Origin: Veillonella sp. R32
Lineage (GTDB): Bacteria > Bacillota > Negativicutes > Veillonellales > Veillonellaceae
Assembly (NCBI RefSeq): GCF_010093125.1
Contig: NZ_NMZQ01000001.1
Coordinates: 1-64,000, forward strand
DNA length: 64,000 bases
Reading direction: 5' to 3'
Shown: piece after piece, positions 35,458 through 43,914 of the stretch
Layout of the letters: each line of letters begins with the position of its first letter
Position numbering within the stretch: the first letter of the stretch is position 1
Position numbers and translations under genes: made by a program
The notes under the pieces: model-generated
The model's database searches: none
What the model was told of the DNA's origin: nothing
Seen by the model: the letters and a program-made list of their open reading frames with translations, nothing else

Positions 35458-36297
35458 TTATTTTATTAAGTTAGTTAAACGTCCTAAGAGGCGTTCAAAT
35501 AGTAACCCGTCACGCATGGAACCGATTGTTTCATGTGTATATTTTACCGCATCAGTAGTGAAGTTAGCTGCAATCTTAGCACTCTCTAAGGTATCATAAC
35601 CTTGCATTAGGGCGCCTGTTAATACAGCGGTGAAAATATCGCCAGTGCCATGGGCTTTAACGGGTACTAAGGTAGTGCTTACAATTTGTAAATCATCGGT
35701 TTCACCATCGTATACAGCTACTACGGCTTCGGATTGATGAGGCACGCCTGACATGATGACGTGGCGAGGACCTAAGTCGTGAAGTTCTTTACATAATTGA
35801 CGAATTTTAGCTTCATCTACTGTTTCAGGTTCATAAGCATGACCTAAGAGGAAGCTCGCTTCGGTATAATTTGGTTTAATAATATGGGCATGAGCAATGA
35901 GTTTGCGCATTTCTTGCACCATTGTATCATTGTATACGGCATAGAGTTTGCCATCGTCAGCCATAGCAGGGTCTACGATAATCAGCTTGTCTTTACCAAA
36001 CCGTTCAATGGCTTCGATTACAATATGAATCTGATCAGGTGATGCGAGGAAGCCACTTTGAATGGCATCAAAGGTAATATTATTTTTTTCCCAGCAATCC
36101 ATGAAAGGACGAAGATGTTCAGAGAAATCTACCATTTCATAGTTTGGGTATTCTAAATGATTACATAACAAAGCGGTGGGAAAAGGTACCGCTTGAGAGC
36201 CAAAGGCACTTAACAGTGGCATTGCTACGGTTAAGGAACAACGGCCAATGGAACTCATATCTTGGATAGACAGTACAACGGGAACTGGATTTTTCAT
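35458..36297 (-). CDS. Pyridoxamine/pyridoxal kinase
   Basis: Ribokinase-fold kinase of 279 residues that phosphorylates B6 vitamers in the salvage route to PLP. The N-terminal SIQDMSSIGRCSLTVAMPLL and FDAIQSGFLAS segments match pyridoxamine kinases (PdxK/PdxY). The anion-hole motif is VKAHGTGDIFTAVLTGAL near the C-terminus, with the catalytic aspartate in GTGD. The ATG at 36297 is preferred because AGAGGTC stands 5 nt upstream; a frame from 36321 adds eight residues. It forms an operon with an ECF S component. Confidence 0.9.
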   Translation of the reverse strand: MKNPVPVVLSIQDMSSIGRCSLTVAMPLLSAFGSQAVPFPTALLCNHLEYPNYEMVDFSEHLRPFMDCWEKNNITFDAIQSGFLASPDQIHIVIEAIERFGKDKLIIVDPAMADDGKLYAVYNDTMVQEMRKLIAHAHIIKPNYTEASFLLGHAYEPETVDEAKIRQLCKELHDLGPRHVIMSGVPHQSEAVVAVYDGETDDLQIVSTTLVPVKAHGTGDIFTAVLTGALMQGYDTLESAKIAANFTTDAVKYTHETIGSMRDGLLFERLLGRLTNLIK

Positions 36298-36515
36298 GTA
36301 TAGACCTCTTTTCTTTACCATAGTATAGTTCGTGTTCGTAAGAAATGACTACACTAGGTTCTTTTGTATGAAATACATTGTAGAAAATTGTGTGTCATAT
36401 GTAAATATACAGAATTTATATTTTGTATAGGACAGATGGAGCTTTGTTTATTAATGTATACAGAACACATGTGACGGTTTCTATATTCTATCATAGGAAA
36501 TCACGTAGACTCGTG

Positions 36516-36521
36516 TATAAT
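36516..36521 (+). promoter_or_regulatory. Likely -10 element of the opp operon
   Basis: A perfect TATAAT lies 38 nt before the GTG start of the first permease gene. No good -35 is seen at 17 bp (ATAGGA), which may mean activator-dependent use. Confidence 0.45.
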
Positions 36522-36559
36522 AGATATATACATATTATCAACTAAGGAGTGTGATTATA

Positions 36560-37492
36560 GTGGGGACCTATTTGCTAAAACGTTTAGTGGGCGCCATAGT
36601 GGTTATGTGGGCTATTATTACGATTACATTTATGCTCATGCATGCCATTCCTGGTGGGCCATTTACGGAAGAGAAGAAATTGCCACCACAGATTAAAGCG
36701 TCCATTGAGGCAACGTATCACCTCAATGATCCCGTGTGGCAACAGTATACCGATTATATGAAACATGTGGTGCAATTAGATTTAGGGCCTTCCTATAAAT
36801 ATTTAGGTCGCTCAGTCAATGATATTATTAGTGAGTCCTTTCCTGTGTCGGCTCAATTGGGGCTAGGTGCGTTGTTGTTTGCTGTGTTAGCTGGCGTGAC
36901 AGCGGGTATAGGCAGTGCTTTGAAACCTAATACTTGGCTGGATTATTTAATTACTTTTGGCTCGACGCTTGGTATCTCGGTACCCACTTTCATTATTGGG
37001 GCCGTATTAGTGTATTGGCTAGGCTTTGTATGGCCTATTTTCCCAGTGGCGCTTTGGAAGGGCCCAGCTTATATGGTATTGCCTATTTTGACGTTAGGCG
37101 CACAGCCCATGGCGTTTATTGCTCGTTTAACGCGAGCCACTATGCTAGAAGTGTTGCAACAGGAATACATTAAAACGGCTAGAGCCAAGGGCCTAGCTAA
37201 TAGTACGATTATTTTGAAACATGCCTTAGGCAATGCTATATTGCCAGTACTTACGTATTTAGGCCCTTTAGCAGCGGCGTTATTGACAGGTAGTTTCATT
37301 GTGGAAACTATCTTTGCTATTCCTGGTTTAGGTAAGTATTTTGTAACCTCTATTTATAATCGAGATTATACCGTTATTTTAGGGGTTACTATCTTTTATA
37401 GTGCCCTTGTGGTTGGTTTTAACTTATTAGTGGATTTAGTGTATCCTTTAGTGGATCCACGGGTAACGATGGAAGAGGAGGATGCGCCATGA
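36560..37492 (+). CDS. Oligopeptide ABC importer permease (OppB type)
   Basis: Inner-membrane permease of 310 residues with six helices. The N-terminus (LLKRLVGAIVVMWAIITITF) is typical of DppB/OppB. The EAA loop TRATMLEVLQQEYIKTARAKG-like region and the terminal YPLVDPRV are also typical. The start is GTG 36560, with AAGGAG 10 nt upstream; a GTG at 36551 would leave only 1 nt of spacing. It overlaps the next permease by 4 nt and begins an operon of eight genes reaching 45171. Confidence 0.93.
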   Translation: MGTYLLKRLVGAIVVMWAIITITFMLMHAIPGGPFTEEKKLPPQIKASIEATYHLNDPVWQQYTDYMKHVVQLDLGPSYKYLGRSVNDIISESFPVSAQLGLGALLFAVLAGVTAGIGSALKPNTWLDYLITFGSTLGISVPTFIIGAVLVYWLGFVWPIFPVALWKGPAYMVLPILTLGAQPMAFIARLTRATMLEVLQQEYIKTARAKGLANSTIILKHALGNAILPVLTYLGPLAAALLTGSFIVETIFAIPGLGKYFVTSIYNRDYTVILGVTIFYSALVVGFNLLVDLVYPLVDPRVTMEEEDAP

Positions 37493-38394
37493 GAGCTGTT
37501 GATGATTTTTTACCATTAGCCCCTACGGCGGTAGCCACTGAAACGGCGTATCGTCCGCGCCCCAATGCTTGGCAACGGCTAAAAGAAAATAAACTGGCTT
37601 TAGTGGGGCTTTTTATTATTATATGTATGCTCCTATTAGCTATTGTAGGGCCTTGGCTATCGCCCTATACCTATGCTGATCAAAATTTAGCGCAAGCTAA
37701 TCAAGGGCCATCTAGTGAACACTGGTTTGGTACAGATACGCTAGGTCGTGATTTATATGTGCGCGTAGTTTATGGGGCACGCATTTCGTTAGCGGTCGGT
37801 TTTGTTGCGGCGGCTATTAATCTTGTGATTGGCGTTATTTATGGTAGTGTAGCTGGCTTTTTCGGTGGTAAAGTGGACCGCTTGATGATGGGCTTTGTAG
37901 ATATTTTATATGGTATTCCTTTATTGCTCTATGTTATTTTACTCATGGTAGTGTTATCCCCTGGTTTAACTTCCATTTTTATTGCCTTAGGGATTGCTTA
38001 CTGGCTTACGATGGCTCGAATTGTACGTAGCCAGATTGTTACTTTGAAAAATGAAGAATATGTATTGGCGGCGCGCTCAATGGGGGTACCGGCATGGCGT
38101 ATTCTATTTCGTCATATGTTACCTAATTGTGTAGGGCCAATTATCATTACTATGACCTTAGCTATTCCTGAAGCTATTTTTACAGAAGCTTTTTTAAGTT
38201 TTATTGGTTTAGGTGTTAATGCACCGATGGCTAGTTGGGGTGTTTTGGCTGCAGAAGGCATTAATTCTATGCGGTCCTATCCGTTTCAGTTAATTGCCCC
38301 TGCTTTGGCTATAGGGATTACGATGCTTGGTTTTACGTTCTTTGGTGATGGGTTGCGCAATGCCTTAGATCCGAAAGGGGAGGTGAAACGATGA
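37489..38394 (+). CDS. Oligopeptide ABC importer permease (OppC type)
   Basis: Protein of 301 residues: an N-terminal OppC_N helix (ENKLALVGLFIIICMLLLAI), the GTDTLGRDLYVRVVYGAR motif, and the permease core with an EAA-type loop (EYVLAARSMGVPAWRILFRH). It pairs with the OppB-type protein to form the channel. Overlaps on both sides are 4 nt, so translation of the four transporter genes is probably coupled. Confidence 0.94.
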   Translation: MRAVDDFLPLAPTAVATETAYRPRPNAWQRLKENKLALVGLFIIICMLLLAIVGPWLSPYTYADQNLAQANQGPSSEHWFGTDTLGRDLYVRVVYGARISLAVGFVAAAINLVIGVIYGSVAGFFGGKVDRLMMGFVDILYGIPLLLYVILLMVVLSPGLTSIFIALGIAYWLTMARIVRSQIVTLKNEEYVLAARSMGVPAWRILFRHMLPNCVGPIIITMTLAIPEAIFTEAFLSFIGLGVNAPMASWGVLAAEGINSMRSYPFQLIAPALAIGITMLGFTFFGDGLRNALDPKGEVKR

Positions 38395-39461
38395 CAGCTA
38401 TACATAATGAACGGGGGGCCGTATCGAAGGATACAATGACTTTAGCAGTAAAGAAAGACACAACGTCTTTAGCCTTACAGAAGGAGGCAACACCGTTAGT
38501 CGTCTTAGCTAATTTAGCTGTTACGTTTCATACTTTTGCAGGACCGGTTCCAGCGGTGCGTGGTGTATCCTTAACGGTTCAGCCTGGTGAAGTTGTGGGC
38601 TTAGTAGGGGAATCGGGTTGTGGTAAGTCTGTAACGTTACAGTCTTTGATGGGTTTGTTACCTACTGATCGAGCAACAGTTACGGTAGATTCCTTGCTGG
38701 TGCAAGGTGAAGAGTGCAAACAATATAGTGAAGCACAGTGGCGACAATTACGTGGCACTACCATAGCCATGGTGTTTCAAGATCCTATGACGGCGTTAAA
38801 CCCAATTTTAGCCATTGGTACTCAGTTAAAGGAATCGCTTCGTCTAGGGGCTAAACGGCATAATGAAACGATTGCTGATGAAGAAGCGGCTGCGTTAGAG
38901 TTATTAACGAAAGTAGGCATCGCCGATGCGAAGCGCCGTTTGACACAATATCCACATGAATTAAGCGGTGGAATGCGTCAACGAGTGGTTATTGCTATGG
39001 CGTTAGCAGGTCGGCCAACACTATTGCTCGCCGATGAACCGACAACGGCTTTAGATGTTACTACGGAAGCACAAATTTTATTATTATTAAAAGAGTTAGT
39101 TAAAACAGAGCATATGGGGTTGTTGATTATTTCCCATAATTTGCGAGTTATTGCACAATTATGTGATCGCATGTCAGTTATGTACGCAGGCCAAGTGGTG
39201 GAAACCGGCACGGTTGAAGATTTGTTAGGTAAGCCACAACATCCGTATTTGCAAGGTTTGTTAGGGTCTTTGCCAACGAGTGCTACGACTACGTTACAAG
39301 CCATTGGCGGCCAACCGCCCGATATGTTTAGTCTCCCTAAGGGGTGTGCGTTCCATCCGCGGTGTAAGCAAGCTATGCGCGTGTGTGCCCGTGAAATGCC
39401 GAGTCTAACTGAAGGGGTTCGTTGTTGGCTTCAAGCTGAGAAAAAGGCGGTGAACGTATGA
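38391..39461 (+). CDS. Oligopeptide ABC importer ATPase (OppD type)
   Basis: ATPase of 356 residues with Walker A GESGCGKS (about 77-84), signature LSGGMRQRV, Walker B LLLADEPTTALD, and the OppD/F C-terminal domain with a Cys-rich segment (KGCAFHPRCKQAMRVC) that in relatives holds a 4Fe-4S cluster. The first about 40 residues are an extension not needed by the family. They consist of three 9-residue repeats (KDTMTLAVK, KDTTSLALQ, KEATPLVVL), read from 27-nt DNA repeats. Confidence 0.94.
   Translation: MTAIHNERGAVSKDTMTLAVKKDTTSLALQKEATPLVVLANLAVTFHTFAGPVPAVRGVSLTVQPGEVVGLVGESGCGKSVTLQSLMGLLPTDRATVTVDSLLVQGEECKQYSEAQWRQLRGTTIAMVFQDPMTALNPILAIGTQLKESLRLGAKRHNETIADEEAAALELLTKVGIADAKRRLTQYPHELSGGMRQRVVIAMALAGRPTLLLADEPTTALDVTTEAQILLLLKELVKTEHMGLLIISHNLRVIAQLCDRMSVMYAGQVVETGTVEDLLGKPQHPYLQGLLGSLPTSATTTLQAIGGQPPDMFSLPKGCAFHPRCKQAMRVCAREMPSLTEGVRCWLQAEKKAVNV
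38427..38507. repeat. Three in-frame 27-nt repeats at the start of the OppD-type gene
   Basis: Units start at 38427, 38454 and 38481 and encode KDTMTLAVK, KDTTSLALQ and KEATPLVVL. The third unit merges into the first beta-strand of the ATPase domain. Confidence 0.8.
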
Positions 39462-40417
39462 ATATTTGGGAAACCGAGAATTTAACCAAGCATTTTACCG
39501 TACGTCGTGGTCTTTTGAAGCAACATCAACAAGTGGTACACGCTTTGAACGGAGTGTCTTTGCACCAAGGCGTTGGTGAAACCTTAGGTCTTGTTGGTGA
39601 GTCGGGTTGTGGGAAATCCACCTTTGGACGTACGCTTATGGGTTTATATCCTAAGACGGCTGGTCGGGTCCTGGTGGCTGGACGTGAAATTACAGGGCCT
39701 GCTGATACAGACCATGTGCTTAGTCATATTCAGATGGTGTTTCAAGATCCCTATGCATCGTTAAATCCACGTATGACAGTGCGACAAAGCTTATTAGAGC
39801 CATTAACGGTACGGGCGACTACAGGGACGTCGTTAAGTGAAACTGCTAAGCAAGCTAAAGTGGATGACATTTTAGAACAAGTTGGTTTGAGTAAAGCTCA
39901 GGGGGAACGGTATCCTCATGAATTTAGCGGTGGTCAGCGACAACGCATCGGCATTGGTCGGGCGCTCATTAGTTCCCCGCAATGCATTATTTGTGATGAG
40001 CCAATTTCTGCGTTGGATGTATCTATTCAAGTACAAATAGTATCCTTATTAGAACGATTACAAGCAGAACAAGGTATTAGCTATGTCTTTATTTCTCATG
40101 ATTTGAATATGGTTCGCTATGTGAGCCAACGGATTGCCGTTATGTATTTAGGGGGTGTTGTAGAAGAAGGGCCTACTCAGGCTGTCTATGAAACGCCTTT
40201 ACACCCATATACGCAAGCGTTAATTAAGTTAAATGCGCCGTTAGCCCCACATATGACGATTGGTCCGGTACTAACTGGCGAAGTGCCTAGTCCTTTAGCA
40301 GACCTATGGGGATGTCCATTTGCTTCGCGTTGTCCAGAGAAAATAGCGCAGTGTGAAGAAGCTAAACCACCATTAGTTGTCCGTGGTGAGCAAAAGGTAG
40401 CTTGTTGGCGACGCTAG
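39458..40417 (+). CDS. Oligopeptide ABC importer ATPase (OppF type)
   Basis: Second ATPase, 319 residues, with Walker A GESGCGKST (about 48), signature FSGGQRQRIGIGRAL and Walker B IICDEPISALD. The C-terminal domain again carries cysteines (WGCPFASRCPEKIAQC). It overlaps the OppD-type gene by 4 nt. Together the two ATPases drive peptide uptake. Confidence 0.94.
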   Translation: MNIWETENLTKHFTVRRGLLKQHQQVVHALNGVSLHQGVGETLGLVGESGCGKSTFGRTLMGLYPKTAGRVLVAGREITGPADTDHVLSHIQMVFQDPYASLNPRMTVRQSLLEPLTVRATTGTSLSETAKQAKVDDILEQVGLSKAQGERYPHEFSGGQRQRIGIGRALISSPQCIICDEPISALDVSIQVQIVSLLERLQAEQGISYVFISHDLNMVRYVSQRIAVMYLGGVVEEGPTQAVYETPLHPYTQALIKLNAPLAPHMTIGPVLTGEVPSPLADLWGCPFASRCPEKIAQCEEAKPPLVVRGEQKVACWRR

Positions 40418-40455
40418 GGTATGAAGCATAGAAATGAGAAAGTAGGCAAAGGAAT

Positions 40456-41274
40456 ATGGAAAAAATACTAGCCGGTAAAGGCTTAGAAATCGCATTAAAT
40501 GCATGTATTGACCAATGGGCGCCTAAAGGGCGTATTTCCTATTTGGTAGCTCGTTTGGATGATGAATTGCCTATGGCTGAAATTGCAGGTCGAGGGATAA
40601 CAACTGTTCATGCCAGTGCAAGCATGATTAAAGTGCTGATTATGGCTACTTTGTTTAGCAAGGCGATGGCAGGCACTTTAAATTTACAAGATACGGTGGG
40701 GTTACGGAATGTACCGCGCGTGTGGGGCGGTGGTGCTTTGCAGGAGTTAGATGTGCATCATCGTTTTACCTATTTAGAGCTGTGCCGTCTTATGATGGTG
40801 CTTAGCGATAATTGGGCAACCAATCTTTTAATTCATCATCTGGGTATGGAGACTATCAATGAATTTGCTCAGTCTTTAGGCTTAAAGGAAACAAAGCTAT
40901 TACGGTATATGATGGACGCGGAGGCGCGTGCTCAAGGGCGGGAAAATGTGATGACCGTGCTAGATTTAATGATTCTTTATGAATATATTTATCGCTGCCG
41001 TGAAACGGGGCCGTTAGGACATGAAATGTGGCAGTTGTTAGGACGACAGCAATTTCGTGATAAATTGCCCTTTTATTGGGGGGAAGAAGTCGTATTTCAT
41101 CATAAAACGGGAGTGCTAGAGGATGTAGAGCACGATGGAGGTATTTTACCGTTGGTAAAAGGTACATTTGGTTTAAATGTTTTTATTTCACAGGTGCCTA
41201 ATTCAGAGGGGATTCCCTTAGGGGCTAAGCTGGGAGACATTATGAAAGATTTTTTAGAAAATTCACTACCATAA
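40456..41274 (+). CDS. Class A beta-lactamase-like serine hydrolase
   Basis: Protein of 272 residues with all three penicillin-recognising motifs: S56-M-I-K59, S117-D118-N119 and K217-T-G219. No signal peptide is visible, so it should stay in the cytoplasm, unlike true beta-lactamases. That position, inside a peptide-import operon, suggests a peptidase or amidase acting on imported peptides, perhaps from peptidoglycan. Beta-lactam hydrolysis cannot be excluded from sequence. It starts 38 nt after the OppF-type gene. Confidence 0.85.
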   Translation: MEKILAGKGLEIALNACIDQWAPKGRISYLVARLDDELPMAEIAGRGITTVHASASMIKVLIMATLFSKAMAGTLNLQDTVGLRNVPRVWGGGALQELDVHHRFTYLELCRLMMVLSDNWATNLLIHHLGMETINEFAQSLGLKETKLLRYMMDAEARAQGRENVMTVLDLMILYEYIYRCRETGPLGHEMWQLLGRQQFRDKLPFYWGEEVVFHHKTGVLEDVEHDGGILPLVKGTFGLNVFISQVPNSEGIPLGAKLGDIMKDFLENSLP

Positions 41275-41295
41275 CAGAGGGGTAAGGAGTTGTGT

Positions 41296-42894
41296 ATGAA
41301 ACGACTAGGAATATTTGTTAGGTTATTATTAGCCATACTGACCATAGCATTGGTGGCGGGCTGTACGCGCAGTGGTGAAACGATTCCGCCCAATACATTG
41401 CGCTATGCCTTAGAACAGGAGCCGTCTACCTTGGATCCAGCTAAGTCGTCAACGTTACCAGAATCAACGGTGGAACTGGCTGTATTTGAAGGATTAACTC
41501 GGTTAAATGATAAGGACATGCCGGAACCGGCTATGGCTGAGTCTTGGACTATTTCGGCAGATGGCTTAGTATATACGTTTAAAATCCGAGCTAATGCTCA
41601 GTGGTCTGATGGTAAGCCCGTTACGGCGCAGGATTTTGAATATGCTTGGAAACGAGCTTTAAATCCAGCGGTGGCTGCTAATAATGCGTATATGCTATAT
41701 GTACTAAAAAATGGCGAAGCGTATAACACGGAAAAGGCGAGTGCTGATGAAGTGGGCGTCAAAGCGATTGATGACCATACCTTGGTGGTGACGTTAGTAG
41801 CGCCAGCTCCTTATTTTTTAGGGTTAACGGCGTTTCACGCCTATTATCCGGTACGGGCCGATATTGTAGAAGCGGCGCCTGATACTTGGGCTACTAAAGC
41901 GGATACCTTGATTGGTAATGGGCCTTTTAAATTGGTAAAATGGCAACATAGTGCAGAGTTACAATTTGTTAAAAATGAGCGATATTGGGATGCTGCTAAG
42001 GTTCGTTTAGAGGCTATGGAGTGGCCCATTAGTGAATCTCAAAGCACGCGCCTAACCTTAGTCGAAGGGGGCGCTGCCGATATTATGGTGGAACCGCCGG
42101 TGGCGGACCAAGCGCGTCTTAGTGAATTGGGCCTTTTCAAAGTGGCTCCATCGCTAGGGACGTATTATTATGTATTTAATGTTACAGCGCCACCTTTTGA
42201 TAATCCATTGGTGCGCAAAGCTTTTTCACTAGTGATTGACCGCAAGGTGATTGTAGATACTATCGTACATGGGGGGAAAACGCCAGCCTATGCCTTTGTA
42301 CCACCAGGCCTTACTGATGAAGCTACGGGCCAGGATTTTCGCAAGGAAGGGGGCCCTTTAGTAGCTTATAATGTGGTAGAGGCGAAGCGTTTATTGCAAG
42401 ACGCTGGCTATGGTCCTAATAAACCGCTACCACCAGTGACGATTTTGTATAATACGAATGAAATGCATAAAGCTATTGCTGAAGCAGTGCAGGCGATTTG
42501 GCAAAATGAAATAGGGGCTACGGTAGCTTTGCAGAATCAGGAAACTAAGGTATTTATGGCCAATCGTGAAGAAGGTCATTATCAGGTAGCACGAGCTTCT
42601 TGGATTGGTGATTATGCGGATCCACAAACCTTTTTAGATGTTTTTTCAGACGAAGCGAACGATGCCCAATATCATAGCGAAGCCTATAATGCCTTAATGG
42701 AACGGGTGCATAATACCACAAACTTGAAGGTTCGCAGTCAATTGATGCATGAAGCAGAAGCTATGATATTTGACGATTCCGTAGTACTACCTATTTATTT
42801 CACCACTACGCCCTATGTGGTGCGTGACACGATTGATGGTTTCTTCTGGTCCAGTTTAGGCACGATAGATTTTAAAGAGGCCTATCGGAAATAA
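41296..42894 (+). CDS. Oligopeptide-binding lipoprotein (OppA type)
   Basis: Extracytoplasmic solute-binding protein of 532 residues, SBP family 5. The signal peptide ends in a lipobox LVAGC (cysteine near 26), so it should be anchored by lipid to a membrane. TLRYALEQEPSTLDPA and AMAESWTISADGLVYTFKIR are classic OppA segments. The ATG at 41296 has AAGGAG 6 nt upstream. It delivers peptides to the OppBCDF-type transporter encoded before it. Confidence 0.94.
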   Translation: MKRLGIFVRLLLAILTIALVAGCTRSGETIPPNTLRYALEQEPSTLDPAKSSTLPESTVELAVFEGLTRLNDKDMPEPAMAESWTISADGLVYTFKIRANAQWSDGKPVTAQDFEYAWKRALNPAVAANNAYMLYVLKNGEAYNTEKASADEVGVKAIDDHTLVVTLVAPAPYFLGLTAFHAYYPVRADIVEAAPDTWATKADTLIGNGPFKLVKWQHSAELQFVKNERYWDAAKVRLEAMEWPISESQSTRLTLVEGGAADIMVEPPVADQARLSELGLFKVAPSLGTYYYVFNVTAPPFDNPLVRKAFSLVIDRKVIVDTIVHGGKTPAYAFVPPGLTDEATGQDFRKEGGPLVAYNVVEAKRLLQDAGYGPNKPLPPVTILYNTNEMHKAIAEAVQAIWQNEIGATVALQNQETKVFMANREEGHYQVARASWIGDYADPQTFLDVFSDEANDAQYHSEAYNALMERVHNTTNLKVRSQLMHEAEAMIFDDSVVLPIYFTTTPYVVRDTIDGFFWSSLGTIDFKEAYRK

Positions 42895-42926
42895 AAGAGC
42901 CCTATATAGGTTAGTAGGAGGTTGAC

Positions 42927-43862
42927 ATGGATTGGATATGGCCTAAACAAATTAAGCCTGGCATGACGTTGGGCTTTACGGCCCCCGCGTCAGCGGCGCA
43001 AGAGGATTTAGCTCACCTTGAAAGGCTAGCAAAGGCGCGTGGCTATGAGGTGTTATTTGGGCCCAGTTGTTATCGTCAGGGCCTGTATGGCGGTACGCCT
43101 GAGGAGCAGGCTCAGGAATTTAATGAATTAATGACTACCGCAGCTTGTGAGGCGGTTATTGCTTTGCGTGGTGGCTATGGTTCTGTGCGCTATTTACATC
43201 TATTAGATTATGAAGGGATTCGTCAATCTGCTAAACCCTTCGTAGGCTATAGTGATTGTACAGCTCTACATTGCGCCATAGGGCGCTATAGTCGTTTGAT
43301 TACGTATCATGGCCCTATGGGGGTAGATTGGGTAAAGCCAGATCGTGAAACGGATTTAGCGCATTTATTTGATTTATTAGAAGGTCGAACTTCGGTGATA
43401 GAGCCTTTATTGGCGCCACCACGTGGCTTTATTGGCGCTACTATGGAAGAAGGGCGACTATTAGGTGGCAATTTAGCTATGTTATGTAGCTTAGGTGGTA
43501 CACCTTATGCGCCAGCTACGGCCGATTGGAGCGATGCGATTTTATTGCTCGAAGATATTGGCGAAGCTCCTTATAAAATTGACCGCATGTTGCAACAGCT
43601 TCGCTGGCAAGGCGTGCTCAGTCAAGTTAAGGGGGTAGCTTTAGGCACTTTTACCCAGTGTGAAGGGGATCCTGAGGATGAAATATATGAAATCGGGGCT
43701 CACGTATTGGATTATATGTTGGCTGAACGTTCCGCAGAGGCGCCAGAACCATTTGTTTGTTATGTGCCTACTGGGCATGGTTCACCTCATTGGGCCTTAC
43801 CGTTAGGGGCTTATGTAAGTTTTAGAGCTATATCTAATACATTATTAATTTTGCCACATTAA
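42927..43862 (+). CDS. LD-carboxypeptidase (S66, LdcA/MccF family)
   Basis: Serine peptidase of 311 residues. The nucleophile is in VGYSDCTAL (about 105-113), preceded by ALRGGYGSVRYL. The later LLEDIGEAPYKIDRML region holds the conserved glutamate, and PTGHGSPHWALPLG the C-terminal histidine. LdcA removes the terminal D-Ala from murein tetrapeptides during peptidoglycan recycling, and MccF detoxifies microcin C. Next to a peptide importer the recycling role is plausible. AGGAGG lies 5 nt before ATG. Confidence 0.9.
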   Translation: MDWIWPKQIKPGMTLGFTAPASAAQEDLAHLERLAKARGYEVLFGPSCYRQGLYGGTPEEQAQEFNELMTTAACEAVIALRGGYGSVRYLHLLDYEGIRQSAKPFVGYSDCTALHCAIGRYSRLITYHGPMGVDWVKPDRETDLAHLFDLLEGRTSVIEPLLAPPRGFIGATMEEGRLLGGNLAMLCSLGGTPYAPATADWSDAILLLEDIGEAPYKIDRMLQQLRWQGVLSQVKGVALGTFTQCEGDPEDEIYEIGAHVLDYMLAERSAEAPEPFVCYVPTGHGSPHWALPLGAYVSFRAISNTLLILPH

Positions 43863-43914
43863 TGGGCCTTAAGGTAAACGTTGACATAAATAGTTAGGAA
43901 AGGACGGCATAGTC

